Assembly (NCBI GenBank): GCA_902805665.1 | Contig: CADCTB010000182.1 | Location: forward strand, 1 to 44,719 | Reading direction: 5' to 3' | Source of the DNA: an uncultured Acidimicrobiales bacterium | GTDB lineage: Bacteria > Actinomycetota > Acidimicrobiia > Acidimicrobiales > AC-14 | Length of the DNA stretch: 44,719 nt | Part shown: in pieces, positions 6,912 to 15,092 of the stretch | How the letters are laid out: each line of letters starts with the position of its first letter | Numbering within the stretch: the first letter of the stretch is position 1 | Position numbers and translations under genes: made by a program | The notes under the pieces: model-generated | What the model was told of the DNA's origin: nothing | Seen by the model: only the letters and a program-made list of their open reading frames with translations | Database searches by the model: none

Positions 6912-7964
6912 TCAGCGGCGGCGGGTGGTGGGCGGCCGGCGGGTGGGCGGCGTGGTGGGCCGGCGGGTGGTGGTGGTCGTGGGGGCCACCGTGGTGGTGG
7001 TCGGCGGGAGGACCGACGGGTCACGCTGCCAGTCGGGCACGTAGCTCCCGTACCCCGAGCCGCCCGTGATCTGGGCCAGGCCGGTGCCGTCCAGGTTGAT
7101 GACCAGGATCTTGGCCCCGCCACCACGGTTGCTGTGGAAAGCCAGCTTGGTCCCGTCGGGCGACCAGGAGGGGGCGACGGCCTCCGCCTTGGTCCGGGTG
7201 ACCTGACGCTCGCCGCTGCCGTCGGCGTTCACGACCCAGATGTCGTAGCCGTCGGCGTCGGTCCGGGTCCGCTGGAAGGCGATCTTGGACCCGTCGGGGG
7301 ACCACACGGGGAGCTCGTCGAACGCGGGGTCCTCTGTGAGCCGCACGGGGTTCCCGCCGTCGGCGTTCATGGCCCAGATGTCGCCGTTCTCCCCCCGAAG
7401 GCTCTGGAACACGATCTTGCTGCCGTCGGCCGAGTAGGCCGAGGAGATGTCGGTGGCGCCGTCGCGGGTCAGCCGGGTCTGGTTCTTGCCGTCCGGGTCC
7501 ATGGCGTAGATCTCGAAGTTGCGGTCCCGCGAGCTGCTGAAGGTGATCTTGGACCCGTTCGGGGACCATTTGGCCAGCACGTCGGCGGCTGGGTTGTCGG
7601 TGAGCCGGACCTGGTTGCTGCCGTCGGCGTTCATCACGTAGATCTCCGGGTTGCCGTCACGGTCGGACTCGAAGACGATCTTCGAGCCGTCGGGCGACCA
7701 CGACGGGTAGGAGTCCACCGAGCGGCTGTCCGTGAGCTGCACCCGCCCCGAGCCGTCGGCGTTCATGGCATAGATGTCGAGGTCGTCCTCGCGGTCGCTG
7801 GCAAAGACGATCCGGCCCGGGCCCACCCCGGAAGCAGTGGGGAGCTCGGACTCCCCCGAGCGCTGGAACGCCAGGACCAGTCCGGCGAGCAGGGTCAGGA
7901 GGGTGATTGCGCCGAGAGCACCCACGACCGGTGAAGGCCGATCATCCGAGTAAGCCGTCAGCAT
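6912..7964 (-). CDS. membrane-anchored TolB/WD40-like beta-propeller protein
   Basis: This 350-residue protein starts with one transmembrane segment (about 14-33), then about six PD40-type repeats of roughly 42-46 residues (50-320). These repeats share the pattern 'DIYAMNADGS...LT...WSPDGSKI.F.S.R'. It ends in a low-complexity Thr/Pro/Arg tail (TTTTVAPTTTTTRRPTTPPT...). It is therefore anchored in the membrane with the propeller outside, a fold that usually supports protein-protein contacts. It is not the Tol-Pal TolB, since no Tol genes are present and an actinobacterial envelope is expected. Only five bases separate it from the upstream PLP-enzyme gene, so the two may be co-transcribed, but no functional link is evident. 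Confidence 0.8.
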   Translation of the reverse strand: MLTAYSDDRPSPVVGALGAITLLTLLAGLVLAFQRSGESELPTASGVGPGRIVFASDREDDLDIYAMNADGSGRVQLTDSRSVDSYPSWSPDGSKIVFESDRDGNPEIYVMNADGSNQVRLTDNPAADVLAKWSPNGSKITFSSSRDRNFEIYAMDPDGKNQTRLTRDGATDISSAYSADGSKIVFQSLRGENGDIWAMNADGGNPVRLTEDPAFDELPVWSPDGSKIAFQRTRTDADGYDIWVVNADGSGERQVTRTKAEAVAPSWSPDGTKLAFHSNRGGGAKILVINLDGTGLAQITGGSGYGSYVPDWQRDPSVLPPTTTTVAPTTTTTRRPTTPPTRRPPTTRRR

Positions 7965-7969
7965 CGTCG

Positions 7970-9025
7970 TCAGTCTGACAGGAGCGCGTCGCCACCACCG
8001 TCAGCGTCCCGCCCCCACGCCGCGTAGGCGCCGGCGAACAGGGCCGGCATGCCTCCGGTGTGCAGGAACACGGTCCTGGACGCCGGGCCTATGGAACCGT
8101 CGCGCCGGGCACCGATCAGGCCGGCCATGGCCTTGCCCGTGTACACGGGGTCCAGGATCATGCCCTCCGATCGGGCGGCCAGCAGCACGGCCCGCCGGCA
8201 CTCCTCGGTGGCGGCCCCATACCCGGCCCCGACGCGGTGGTGGTCCACCCGCACGCGACCGACGGGCGCCGGGAGGCCGGCGAGGGCCGCGGCCTGGGCC
8301 GCCTTGGCCGGCACCTGGGTGTCGAGGTCGCCCCGGGCCCCCACGTCGACCCCCAGGACCATGCCCAGGTCCCCGAGCCCGGCGGCCAGTCCCGCGTGGG
8401 TTCCTCCCGAGCCGCCGGCCACCACCACGACGTCGACCCCACCCATGGGGCCCGCGACTTGCTCGCGGAGCTCGGCCGCGGCCCGCACGTAGCCGAGGGC
8501 GCCCACGGCGCTGGCTCCTCCGATCGGCATCCGGTAGGGGCGACGGCCTTCCGCCGCCAGTCGATCGGCGGTCTCGTCGATGGCCGCCTCGATGGCGTAG
8601 TAGTCCATCGGCCCCTCGTTGACGCCAAGCCAGGTGACGGTGGGATCGAACAGCTCGACCAGCAGGACGTTTCCCGTCGACGTGGTGGGCCGGGGGCCGG
8701 CCATGACCACCGCGCATCCGAGGCCGAGCCGGTTGGCGGCCGCGGCCGTCATGCGCACGTGGTTGCTCTGCGGCCCGCCGCCGGTGACCAAGATGTCGGC
8801 GCCCTGCGCCACGGCGTCCGCGCACAGGTACTCGAGCTTGCGGGCCTTGTTGCCGCCACCGCCGAGCCCGGTGAGGTCGTCACGCTTGACCCACAGGGCG
8901 CCGGGCTCCATCCCGAGCGCGGCGCCCAGCCGGTCGACGCGCTCCAGAGGGCTCGGGAGCACCGCCAGTGGGAGGCGGCGGTCCAGGGGTGAAGGCACTG
9001 TCCCGGAAGGTAGCCCCCTCTGCAC
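7970..9025 (-). CDS. PLP-dependent D-cysteine desulfhydrase / ACC deaminase family enzyme
   Basis: This 351-residue protein belongs to the fold-type II PLP family. The Schiff-base lysine is Lys60 in GGGGNKARKLEYL. QSNHVRMTAAAA is the typical substrate/PLP-binding segment, GGSGGTHAGL binds phosphate, and DPVYTGKAM is conserved near the C-terminus. The family degrades D-cysteine to pyruvate, ammonia and sulfide, or deaminates 1-aminocyclopropane-1-carboxylate; which one applies cannot be read here. The start could be GTG 9025 or the internal GTG at 8998 (before PSPLDRR). It is divergent from the BTAD gene, with only 16 bases between starts if GTG 9025 is used. Confidence 0.85.
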   Translation of the reverse strand: MQRGLPSGTVPSPLDRRLPLAVLPSPLERVDRLGAALGMEPGALWVKRDDLTGLGGGGNKARKLEYLCADAVAQGADILVTGGGPQSNHVRMTAAAANRLGLGCAVVMAGPRPTTSTGNVLLVELFDPTVTWLGVNEGPMDYYAIEAAIDETADRLAAEGRRPYRMPIGGASAVGALGYVRAAAELREQVAGPMGGVDVVVVAGGSGGTHAGLAAGLGDLGMVLGVDVGARGDLDTQVPAKAAQAAALAGLPAPVGRVRVDHHRVGAGYGAATEECRRAVLLAARSEGMILDPVYTGKAMAGLIGARRDGSIGPASRTVFLHTGGMPALFAGAYAAWGRDADGGGDALLSD

Positions 9026-9041
9026 CTAGCATGGGCGGCCG

Positions 9042-11852
9042 ATGGGTTGGTGCCACGAGTTCGGCTGCCAGATCACGAGCGGCTGCAACCATCCGATGAA
9101 GGCTGGTGCGTCGGCGTGCACGTGCCTGGTGTGCGACACCGTCTGCACCGGCAAGTTCTCCGGCTGCCCCGAGGTCTTCGCCCGGTCCGTGCCCGTCGCG
9201 GCCCCCGCCCCTGGGCCGAGCCGTCCAGTGGCCGGCACGGCGTGGGGCCAGAATGGTCCGGTGACCAATGCCGGCCCGGGCCCGAGCGGCCCTTCGAGCG
9301 GGAGGCAGGGCCCGAGCGGCCCTTCGAGCGGGGGGCACGGCCCGAGCGGCCCTTCGAGCGGGAAGCAGGGCCCGAGCGGAGGTCAGGCACCGAGCCGGCC
9401 TCCGAGCGACGCTGTTCGGCAAGGACAGTCGGTCGCCGCCCCTGGGCCGGCCGCCGCTCCTGCCGTGGCCGCGTCCGGGGAGGGCGGGGTGCTCTCCAGG
9501 GAGAACGGTGCCCGGGTGCTCCATTGGATGCGGGCCGAGTTCGACGGGGTGAAGTCCCAGCTCCACGCCATGGCCAGCAGCCTGGCCCACCAGCAGGCGC
9601 TGGTCTCCGACATGGCGGCCAATCGGACGGTGGACATGAACAGCGCCCTCGCCGAGCTCGAGGGATCGGCCACCCAGCTTCGCACCGAGGCGTCGCGCAT
9701 GCGGCGGGACGCGGGCGGCCTGCAGGAGGACGGGGCCGAGCTGCGGCGCGAGTCCGCCCGGCTCAGGGAGATCGAGCGCGACGTCAGCGAGCGGCTTCCG
9801 AAGGTCGTCGCCGAGGCGGTGCAGCCCGAGCTGCGGGCCGCGCTCCGCGACGTCGAGGCCATCACCGCCGGCCTGCGCGAGGAGGCGTCGCAGCTGCGCG
9901 CCGTGCGAGACGGCCTGCACGCCGAGCTGCCCCGGCTGGTCGAGGCGGCGGTGCGCGAGGCCATCGCCGGATTCGTGCCGGCCGCCGCACCGGTGCTTCC
10001 CGGCCCGGTGGTCACCCAGACGGCGCCCGAGGCCAACGGCTTCGCGTCCGAGCCGCAGCCGGAGCCGGTCGCCGAGGCGGGCGTCGAAGGCGCTCTGGCC
10101 GACGAGCCCACCGACGAGGTGGCCGCCCCGGCGTTCGGCGCCCCGCCGGCCGCCCGGCCGGCGCCGGTGGCTGCGGCCGACGGCGGCGTGGGCGAGGATC
10201 CACTGGCGTGCACCCTTCCCGGCCTGCTGGTGGGCCCGTCGCTGGCCCTCGGCATCAGCGACGCCCTCACGCGGGCCGGCCTTCGCCGCCGCCGCCGGCG
10301 CCGGGCCAACTCACCCTCGCCGGGGCTGCACCGTCGCGACCCCTTCGCCACCCACGTCACCCGCCGCATCGATCGCTACGCCCGGGCCCGCGCCGACCTG
10401 GCTGCGCTGCGGCCGCCCGGCCCGGCCGCCAACGGCAACGGCAAAGCCACCCCGGGGGCGAGCCCCTCCACGGTGGCCATCGGCTTCCGTGACGCAGAGG
10501 AGATCACCCTCGACCTGGCGGAGACGGGCGTCCTGGCCCTCTCGGGGCCGGCGGCGGCCGACGCGGCCCGCTACCTCGTCACCTCCTTCCTGACCCGGGC
10601 CGGCGGCGAGGGCGAGGCCCTCGTCGTGGGCGACCTGCTCCCACCCGCCCAGGTGGTCCCGGGTCTCAGCCAACCGCGGGACCTCTCCACCGCCCTGCAG
10701 CTGGCCCGGAACCGGGCCGCACGCGCCGCGCAGCCCGGAGGCGGCGCTCCGCTGGTGCTGATCGTCGCCCGGGAAGCCTCCCCCGACGAGCTGGCCGAGC
10801 TGCCACGCGTGGTCGGGGAGAACGGGGACCAGCGGGTGATGGCAGTCCTGGTCGATGCCGCTCCCGAGGGCACCGCCACCATCCGTCTGGAAGCCAACGA
10901 GCGGGTGGCCGAGGTTGCCCCGGAAGAGACCGCCGAAGCCGGTGCCGGCGAGAGCCCCGAGCCGCCCGGCACCCGCCTGGCCGGCGCCCGGCTGTACACA
11001 TTGGGCCGCGAGGCGGCGAGCGAGCTGCTGTCCGTGCTGGCCAGCTCCCGCACCGACGACGACGTGATCACCGCCGTCGTCGAGGAAGCCGAGCCCTTCG
11101 AGGTCACCATGGCCGAGTCGCCATCGGTCTCCGTGCAGCTGCTCGGCACCTACCGGATCGAGGTCGGTGGCACCGAGATCCGCGCCGGCCTGCGGGCCAA
11201 GGCCCGGGAGCTCCTGGCTTTCTACCTGCTCCACCCGGCAGGGACCACCCTCGACGCCGCGGTGGAGGCGCTGTGGCCGGAGGCCGACCCCGGGCGGGGC
11301 TCCGAGTGGTTCTGGACCGCCCTCGGCAACCTCCGCAGCCGCCTGCGGGACGCCACCGGGGAGAAGAAGCTCAAGGTGATCGAGCGCGACGGCGACCGGT
11401 ACCGCGTCGAGCCGCTGTTCGACGTCGACCTGTGGCGGCTGGAGCAGGCCCTGAGCGACGGGGCGGCCGGCCCCGACGACTTCGTGCGCGCTGCCGCGTA
11501 CGACCGGGTGGCCCAGACCTATGCGGGCGACCTGTTGGCCGGCGCGGACTGGGCCTGGGCCGAGACGCCCAGGGAGGACCTGCGCCAGCGGGTGCTCGAC
11601 GTGCAGGTGTGGCTGGGCGACATCCGTTGGGCCTCCGGCGACGCGCGGGGCTCCTGGCAGGCCCTCCAGCGGGCGGTGGAGGTCGATCCCTACGCCGAGC
11701 AGATCTACCGGCGCATCATGCGCCTGCAGTCCAAGCTGGGCCGGCCGGACGACGCAGCCGCCACCTACCGGCGCCTCCAGGCCCGGCTCCTCGAGATCGA
11801 CCTCGAGCCCACGCCCGAGAGCGAGAAGCTCCACGCCGACCTCAGCGGCTAG
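9042..11852 (+). CDS. large BTAD-type (SARP-like) regulator with Cys-rich N-terminus and coiled coil
   Basis: This 936-residue protein has five visible parts. Residues 1-45 hold eight cysteines (4, 9, 15, 26, 28, 31, 35, 42) and two histidines, resembling a metal-binding module. Residues 75-150 are Gly/Pro/Ser-rich with 10-residue repeats. Residues 150-310 are a heptad-like, Ala/Glu/Arg-rich coiled coil. Residues 480-670 are an alpha/beta region found in actinobacterial BTAD proteins ('LALSGPAAADAARYLVTSFL'). Residues 695-795 are an OmpR-like winged helix and 795-936 a TPR-like bacterial transcriptional activator domain. No transmembrane helix is obvious, whereas many relatives have TM and LysM N-termini. 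It is probably a transcriptional regulator; its signal and targets are unknown. A -10-like TAGCAT lies at 9027-9032. Confidence 0.75.
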   Translation: MGWCHEFGCQITSGCNHPMKAGASACTCLVCDTVCTGKFSGCPEVFARSVPVAAPAPGPSRPVAGTAWGQNGPVTNAGPGPSGPSSGRQGPSGPSSGGHGPSGPSSGKQGPSGGQAPSRPPSDAVRQGQSVAAPGPAAAPAVAASGEGGVLSRENGARVLHWMRAEFDGVKSQLHAMASSLAHQQALVSDMAANRTVDMNSALAELEGSATQLRTEASRMRRDAGGLQEDGAELRRESARLREIERDVSERLPKVVAEAVQPELRAALRDVEAITAGLREEASQLRAVRDGLHAELPRLVEAAVREAIAGFVPAAAPVLPGPVVTQTAPEANGFASEPQPEPVAEAGVEGALADEPTDEVAAPAFGAPPAARPAPVAAADGGVGEDPLACTLPGLLVGPSLALGISDALTRAGLRRRRRRRANSPSPGLHRRDPFATHVTRRIDRYARARADLAALRPPGPAANGNGKATPGASPSTVAIGFRDAEEITLDLAETGVLALSGPAAADAARYLVTSFLTRAGGEGEALVVGDLLPPAQVVPGLSQPRDLSTALQLARNRAARAAQPGGGAPLVLIVAREASPDELAELPRVVGENGDQRVMAVLVDAAPEGTATIRLEANERVAEVAPEETAEAGAGESPEPPGTRLAGARLYTLGREAASELLSVLASSRTDDDVITAVVEEAEPFEVTMAESPSVSVQLLGTYRIEVGGTEIRAGLRAKARELLAFYLLHPAGTTLDAAVEALWPEADPGRGSEWFWTALGNLRSRLRDATGEKKLKVIERDGDRYRVEPLFDVDLWRLEQALSDGAAGPDDFVRAAAYDRVAQTYAGDLLAGADWAWAETPREDLRQRVLDVQVWLGDIRWASGDARGSWQALQRAVEVDPYAEQIYRRIMRLQSKLGRPDDAAATYRRLQARLLEIDLEPTPESEKLHADLSG
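9281..9379 (+). repeat. 30-bp in-frame direct repeats encoding GPSGPSSG(R/G/K)(Q/H)
   Basis: Three 30-base units begin at 9281, 9311 and 9341, with a fourth partial copy at 9371-9379; they differ only in the last few bases. Since 30 is a multiple of three, each unit adds ten residues of flexible Gly-Pro-Ser linker to the BTAD protein, between its Cys-rich head and its coiled coil. Such repeats expand and contract by slippage, so linker length may vary between strains. Confidence 0.85.
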
Positions 11853-11877
11853 CGGTAGCCCGCCGGGCGACTAGCCG
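11846..11877. terminator. bidirectional terminator-like hairpin spanning two convergent stop codons
   Basis: CGGCTAG (11846-11852) pairs perfectly with CTAGCCG (11871-11877). The loop holds a second short stem, GCCC with GGGC (58-61 and 65-68 of the 11800 block). The outer arms contain the TAG stops of both convergent genes. There is no T-tract, as is common in very GC-rich actinobacteria, so this is a structural inference only. Confidence 0.45.
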
Positions 11878-12953
11878 GTGAGGTATGTGAGGACGTTGGT
11901 GGCCAGGGTGACCAGGGCGGGGCAGCCGCCGGCGCGCTCCGGCACGGTGGCGGCGAGCAGGATGCGGCGGCCGTCACGGCCCTCGATCAGCGTGACGTCG
12001 AGGCAGTCCCGCCCCGGCACCTGCCCGGGCTTGCCGTAGATCCGGGCCCCCGTCCCCAGCACCCGCGCGACTGCCGGTTCGAACCAGCCCTCGGCCCCGA
12101 GCAGCGCTGCGGTCAGCCCGGTGACGTCGGCCGCCGCCAGCTTGAAACGCTCACGCTCGGGGATCTCGTTGTGGAGCACCACCCGCCGGACCGACTCGCT
12201 CATCTCGAAGAGGTCGGAGCACTGCCCCTGGGCGCAGTCGGTGTCGACCTTGCCACTGCGGGCCGGGATGGTGACGGTGCGGTCGCCCTCGGAAAGGGTG
12301 ATGGCCGGTGTGCTCCGCAGGTTCCCACCCACCGTGTAGGAGCGCTGGATGACCGTCCGGGGAAAGCCGCGGGCCGCGGTGAGGAACTCCTTGTTCAGCC
12401 AGTCGACGCCGGCGATCTCCACCAGGACGTCGTAGTCGGCGTTGTCGCTGATGCGGATGGCGCCGTCGTAGATCGACCGGATGGTGCGGGGAGCGCCGTT
12501 GCCGAACCTGACCGTGGCCGCACCGGTGAAGCCCTGCTGGCCGAGGTATTCCAGGGCGCCCACGGCGGCGAGGACCTTGATCGAGGACGCGGGCCAGAAG
12601 CTCCGGCCCAGGGCGCCGCCCCCACCCTCGAAGTCCTCGTACACCAGGCCACCCCCTTCCTTGGTGATCCGTGCCGCGTAGACGTTGGCCCCGGGCGGGA
12701 ACCGGTACCCCATGGAGGCCATGAGGGCGGCGTCGATCGAGGTCGGGTCGGAGAAGGGCATGGAGCGCGGACCGACCGGCGGGCTGGCCACGGCCGCGGC
12801 GGCCGGTGCGTTGGGCGCCGCGGCCATCCCCCCGCGGCCGCCGACGAAGGCCAGGGTCCCCGGGGCCGCGGAGGTGCGGATGGCGAGGGCGCCTCCGGCC
12901 AGGATCAACAGTGCGGCGACGGCGACGGCCAGCGCCAGCTGGGCCCGCCTCAT
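11871..12953 (-). CDS. secreted/anchored SxxK serine hydrolase (class A beta-lactamase fold)
   Basis: The start was placed at 12953, where ATG overlaps the stop of the upstream phosphoesterase gene (ATGA), giving 360 residues. A basic N-terminus plus one hydrophobic helix (4-25) is a signal peptide or membrane anchor, followed by an Ala/Pro-rich linker. The active-site signature is PASSIKV (Ser123, Lys126), then SDN at 169-171 and a KPG triad near the C-terminus. These are the three class A beta-lactamase/DD-peptidase motifs, with Pro instead of Thr in the KTG box. The substrate could be peptidoglycan or a beta-lactam; a clear class A Glu166 loop was not identified, so antibiotic hydrolysis should not be assumed. 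Confidence 0.75.
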   Translation of the reverse strand: MRRAQLALAVAVAALLILAGGALAIRTSAAPGTLAFVGGRGGMAAAPNAPAAAAVASPPVGPRSMPFSDPTSIDAALMASMGYRFPPGANVYAARITKEGGGLVYEDFEGGGGALGRSFWPASSIKVLAAVGALEYLGQQGFTGAATVRFGNGAPRTIRSIYDGAIRISDNADYDVLVEIAGVDWLNKEFLTAARGFPRTVIQRSYTVGGNLRSTPAITLSEGDRTVTIPARSGKVDTDCAQGQCSDLFEMSESVRRVVLHNEIPERERFKLAAADVTGLTAALLGAEGWFEPAVARVLGTGARIYGKPGQVPGRDCLDVTLIEGRDGRRILLAATVPERAGGCPALVTLATNVLTYLTG

Positions 12954-13441
12954 CCGAGAACGTGGATGCGGGAGACCACCCGGCCGCTGTCGAGGTCGAG
13001 CGTTCCCAACGTGTGGTTCGGCTGCATCCGCCTCTCGGTCGGAGACCCGGGGTTGAAGAGAAGCTGGCCGTCCACGCCCGCATCGTCCCACGGGATGTGG
13101 CTGTGCCCGAAAACGACGACATCCGCATCCGGGAAGCGCCGGCGCATCCGCGCCCCCCTGCCCGTGGCCGGTCCGCTGTCGTGGATCATGGCGACCCGCA
13201 CCCCGTCGAGGGCCAGGAGCTGCGTCTCCGGAAGGACCCCGGCGAGCTCGGCGTCGTTGTTGCCGAGGACGGCATGCACCGGAGCGAAGCCGCCCAGCTC
13301 GTCGAGGACCTCGCCCACCAGGATGTCGCCGGCGTGGAGGATTACATCGGCCCGCTCGAGGTGGGCGTAGGCCGCGTCGGGCAGCTTCCGGGTGCCCGAA
13401 CGCCGGATGTGGGTGTCCGCCAGGACCACGACGTGCGTCAC
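12950..13441 (-). CDS. YfcE/MJ0936-type metallophosphoesterase
   Basis: This 163-residue cytoplasmic protein has the calcineurin-like metal motifs in order: LADTH (Asp9, His11), HAGD, LGNND, IHDSG and FGHSH. This is the compact single-domain YfcE/MJ0936 family, which hydrolyses phosphodiesters with Mn or similar dimetal sites; the natural substrate is usually unknown. GTG at 13441 is chosen because the family begins right before the DTH strand and the upstream frame is GC-shadow. It is translationally coupled by an ATGA overlap to the SxxK hydrolase gene, but the two proteins share no known pathway. Confidence 0.85.
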   Translation of the reverse strand: MTHVVVLADTHIRRSGTRKLPDAAYAHLERADVILHAGDILVGEVLDELGGFAPVHAVLGNNDAELAGVLPETQLLALDGVRVAMIHDSGPATGRGARMRRRFPDADVVVFGHSHIPWDDAGVDGQLLFNPGSPTERRMQPNHTLGTLDLDSGRVVSRIHVLG

Positions 13442-13491
13442 GCGCCTAGATTCCCACGAGCGGGCCCAGGGAATCCTTCGGGGCACTACAT

Positions 13492-13923
13492 CTAGCGCGG
13501 CTTGCGGAACCGCCGGCGGGCCTTGACCTGGCCGGGCCCTTCCGGCTCCTCCGGCGCGGGGGGCGGCGGTTCGTCGCTCCCGGAGTGCGCGCCGGCGAAC
13601 CGCGACAGGAAGCCGGTGAGGTGGCTGATCAACCCGTCGATGTCGTCGGCGCACCCGGCCAGGGCCTGGCGGCCTGCGGGTGTCAGCTCGTACATGTGGC
13701 GGGCCGGCCCGCGGGCCTGCGACGCAGCCCAGAAGGACTGCACCAGGCCGTCGTCCTCCAGCCGGGCCAGCTCGCGGTACACCATCGAGGGAGTGACACC
13801 CTCGAACTGCCAGGTCTTCAGGCTCGCAGCCAGCTCGTAGCCGTGCCTGGGCTGCTCGGCCAGGAGCAGCAGCAGATGGGCCACGATCAATGGCTTCGGT
13901 CTGGCAATGCTTGCGTGTTGCAT
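13492..13923 (-). CDS. PadR-family transcriptional regulator
   Basis: This 143-residue protein has a PadR winged helix at 10-90: HGYELAASL, then TPSMVYRELARLEDDGLV and the MYELTPAGRQAL wing. A C-terminal extension (about 110-143) is Pro/Glu- then Arg/Lys-rich (RRRFRKPR) and probably disordered. PadR proteins repress nearby membrane or stress genes and release DNA on ligand binding. No obvious target lies beside it. The 110-bp gap to the divergent PHP gene contains an AT-richer stretch (13970-14010) that probably carries its promoter and perhaps its own operator. Confidence 0.88.
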   Translation of the reverse strand: MQHASIARPKPLIVAHLLLLLAEQPRHGYELAASLKTWQFEGVTPSMVYRELARLEDDGLVQSFWAASQARGPARHMYELTPAGRQALAGCADDIDGLISHLTGFLSRFAGAHSGSDEPPPPAPEEPEGPGQVKARRRFRKPR

Positions 13924-14033
13924 ATTCGGGCCTCCCCGCCGTCCTGGCGACCCCCCTGTGTGTGCCCAGAGTATAGGCGGACCACATTCAGCAGTGCGAT
14001 CTCATTTTCGGGAGCCAAGTACGCTCGCCTGCT

Positions 14034-15074
14034 CTGGATCCCGTTCAGGCCCTGCAGCGCATCGCCTACCTGCTGGAGCGGTCGGGCGCGCCCACCTACC
14101 GGGTGCGGGCGTTCCGCGGCGCCGCCGCCACCCTGGCCAAGCTCGACCCCGAGGACCTGGCGCAGCGGGCGGCCACGGGCCGGCTGCGGGCGCTACCCGG
14201 CGTGGGGCAGACCACCGAGGCCGTGGCCACCGAGGCGCTGGCCGGCCAGGTCCCGTCGTACCTGGCCAAGCTCGAGGAGGAGGCCGGCCACCTGGCCGCC
14301 GAAGAGGCGGTGGTGCTCACCGGGCGCAGCGCCGAGATCCGCTCCCTCCTCCGCGGCGACTGCCACACCCACTCCGACTGGTCCGACGGCGGGAGCCCGA
14401 TCGACGAGATGGCCCGGGCCGCCCGCGACCTGGGCCACGAGTACGTGGTCCTCACCGACCATTCCCCCCGACTGAAGGTGGCCAACGGCTTGACCGCCGA
14501 GCGGCTGCGCACCCAGCTCGACCTGGTGGCGGCCATCAACGAGGAGCTGGCCCCCTTCCGGATCCTCACCGGCATCGAGGTCGACATCCTCGACGACGGC
14601 TCCCTCGACCAGACCGACGAGCTGCTCGGCCGGCTCGACGTGGTGGTGGCCAGCGTCCACTCGAAGCTGCGCATGGAGTCGGCGGCCATGACCCCCCGGA
14701 TGGTGGCCGCCGTCCAGAACCCCCACGTCGACATCCTCGGCCACTGCACCGGCCGAATGGTCACCGGGAAGGGCCGCCCCCAGTCCACGTTCGACGCCGA
14801 GGCCGTCTTCGCGGCCTGTGCCGCCTCCGACACCGCGGTGGAGATCAACTGCCGGCCTGAGCGCCTCGACCCGCCCCGCCCCCTCTTGCGCCAGGTGGTG
14901 GCCGCCGGGTGCAAGGTGTCGATCGACACCGACGCCCACGCTCCCGGCCAGCTCGAGTGGCAGCCCTACGGCTGCGTGCGCGCGGCCGAGTGCGGCGTCC
15001 GCACCGAGTCGATCGTCAACGCCTGGCCGGCCGAGCGGCTCCTCGAGTGGACCGCCTCCCATGCCGCCGGCTGA
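14034..15074 (+). CDS. PHP-domain phosphoesterase with N-terminal helix-hairpin-helix (PolX tail-like)
   Basis: The N-terminal part (1-90) contains a helix-hairpin-helix (LRALPGVGQTTEAVATEAL), as in the 8-kDa region of family X DNA polymerases. The PHP domain (about 100-340) carries metal ligands in GDCHTHSDWSDG, LTDHSP, GIEVDI, SVHS, LGHCTGR and DTDAHAP. The polymerase palm between them is missing. Family X PHP domains act as 3'-5' exonucleases, so a DNA-repair nuclease role is plausible but not shown. Start choice is difficult: GTG 14103 would delete the first helix (DPVQALQRIAYLLERSG...). The open frame reaches CTG 14034, just before DPVQAL, where relatives begin 'MDP'. I favour CTG 14034 (346 residues). 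Confidence 0.8.
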   Translation: MDPVQALQRIAYLLERSGAPTYRVRAFRGAAATLAKLDPEDLAQRAATGRLRALPGVGQTTEAVATEALAGQVPSYLAKLEEEAGHLAAEEAVVLTGRSAEIRSLLRGDCHTHSDWSDGGSPIDEMARAARDLGHEYVVLTDHSPRLKVANGLTAERLRTQLDLVAAINEELAPFRILTGIEVDILDDGSLDQTDELLGRLDVVVASVHSKLRMESAAMTPRMVAAVQNPHVDILGHCTGRMVTGKGRPQSTFDAEAVFAACAASDTAVEINCRPERLDPPRPLLRQVVAAGCKVSIDTDAHAPGQLEWQPYGCVRAAECGVRTESIVNAWPAERLLEWTASHAAG

Positions 15075-15092
15075 AACGACCTGGTTCTTCCC

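Noticed and set aside
6912-7964. TolB of a Tol-Pal system
   Set aside because: It has an N-terminal membrane anchor and Thr/Pro tail, no TolB N-terminal domain, and no tol/pal neighbours.
9281-9379. CRISPR-like 30-bp repeats
   Set aside because: Contiguous, in frame and coding for a Gly-Pro-Ser linker; no unique spacers.
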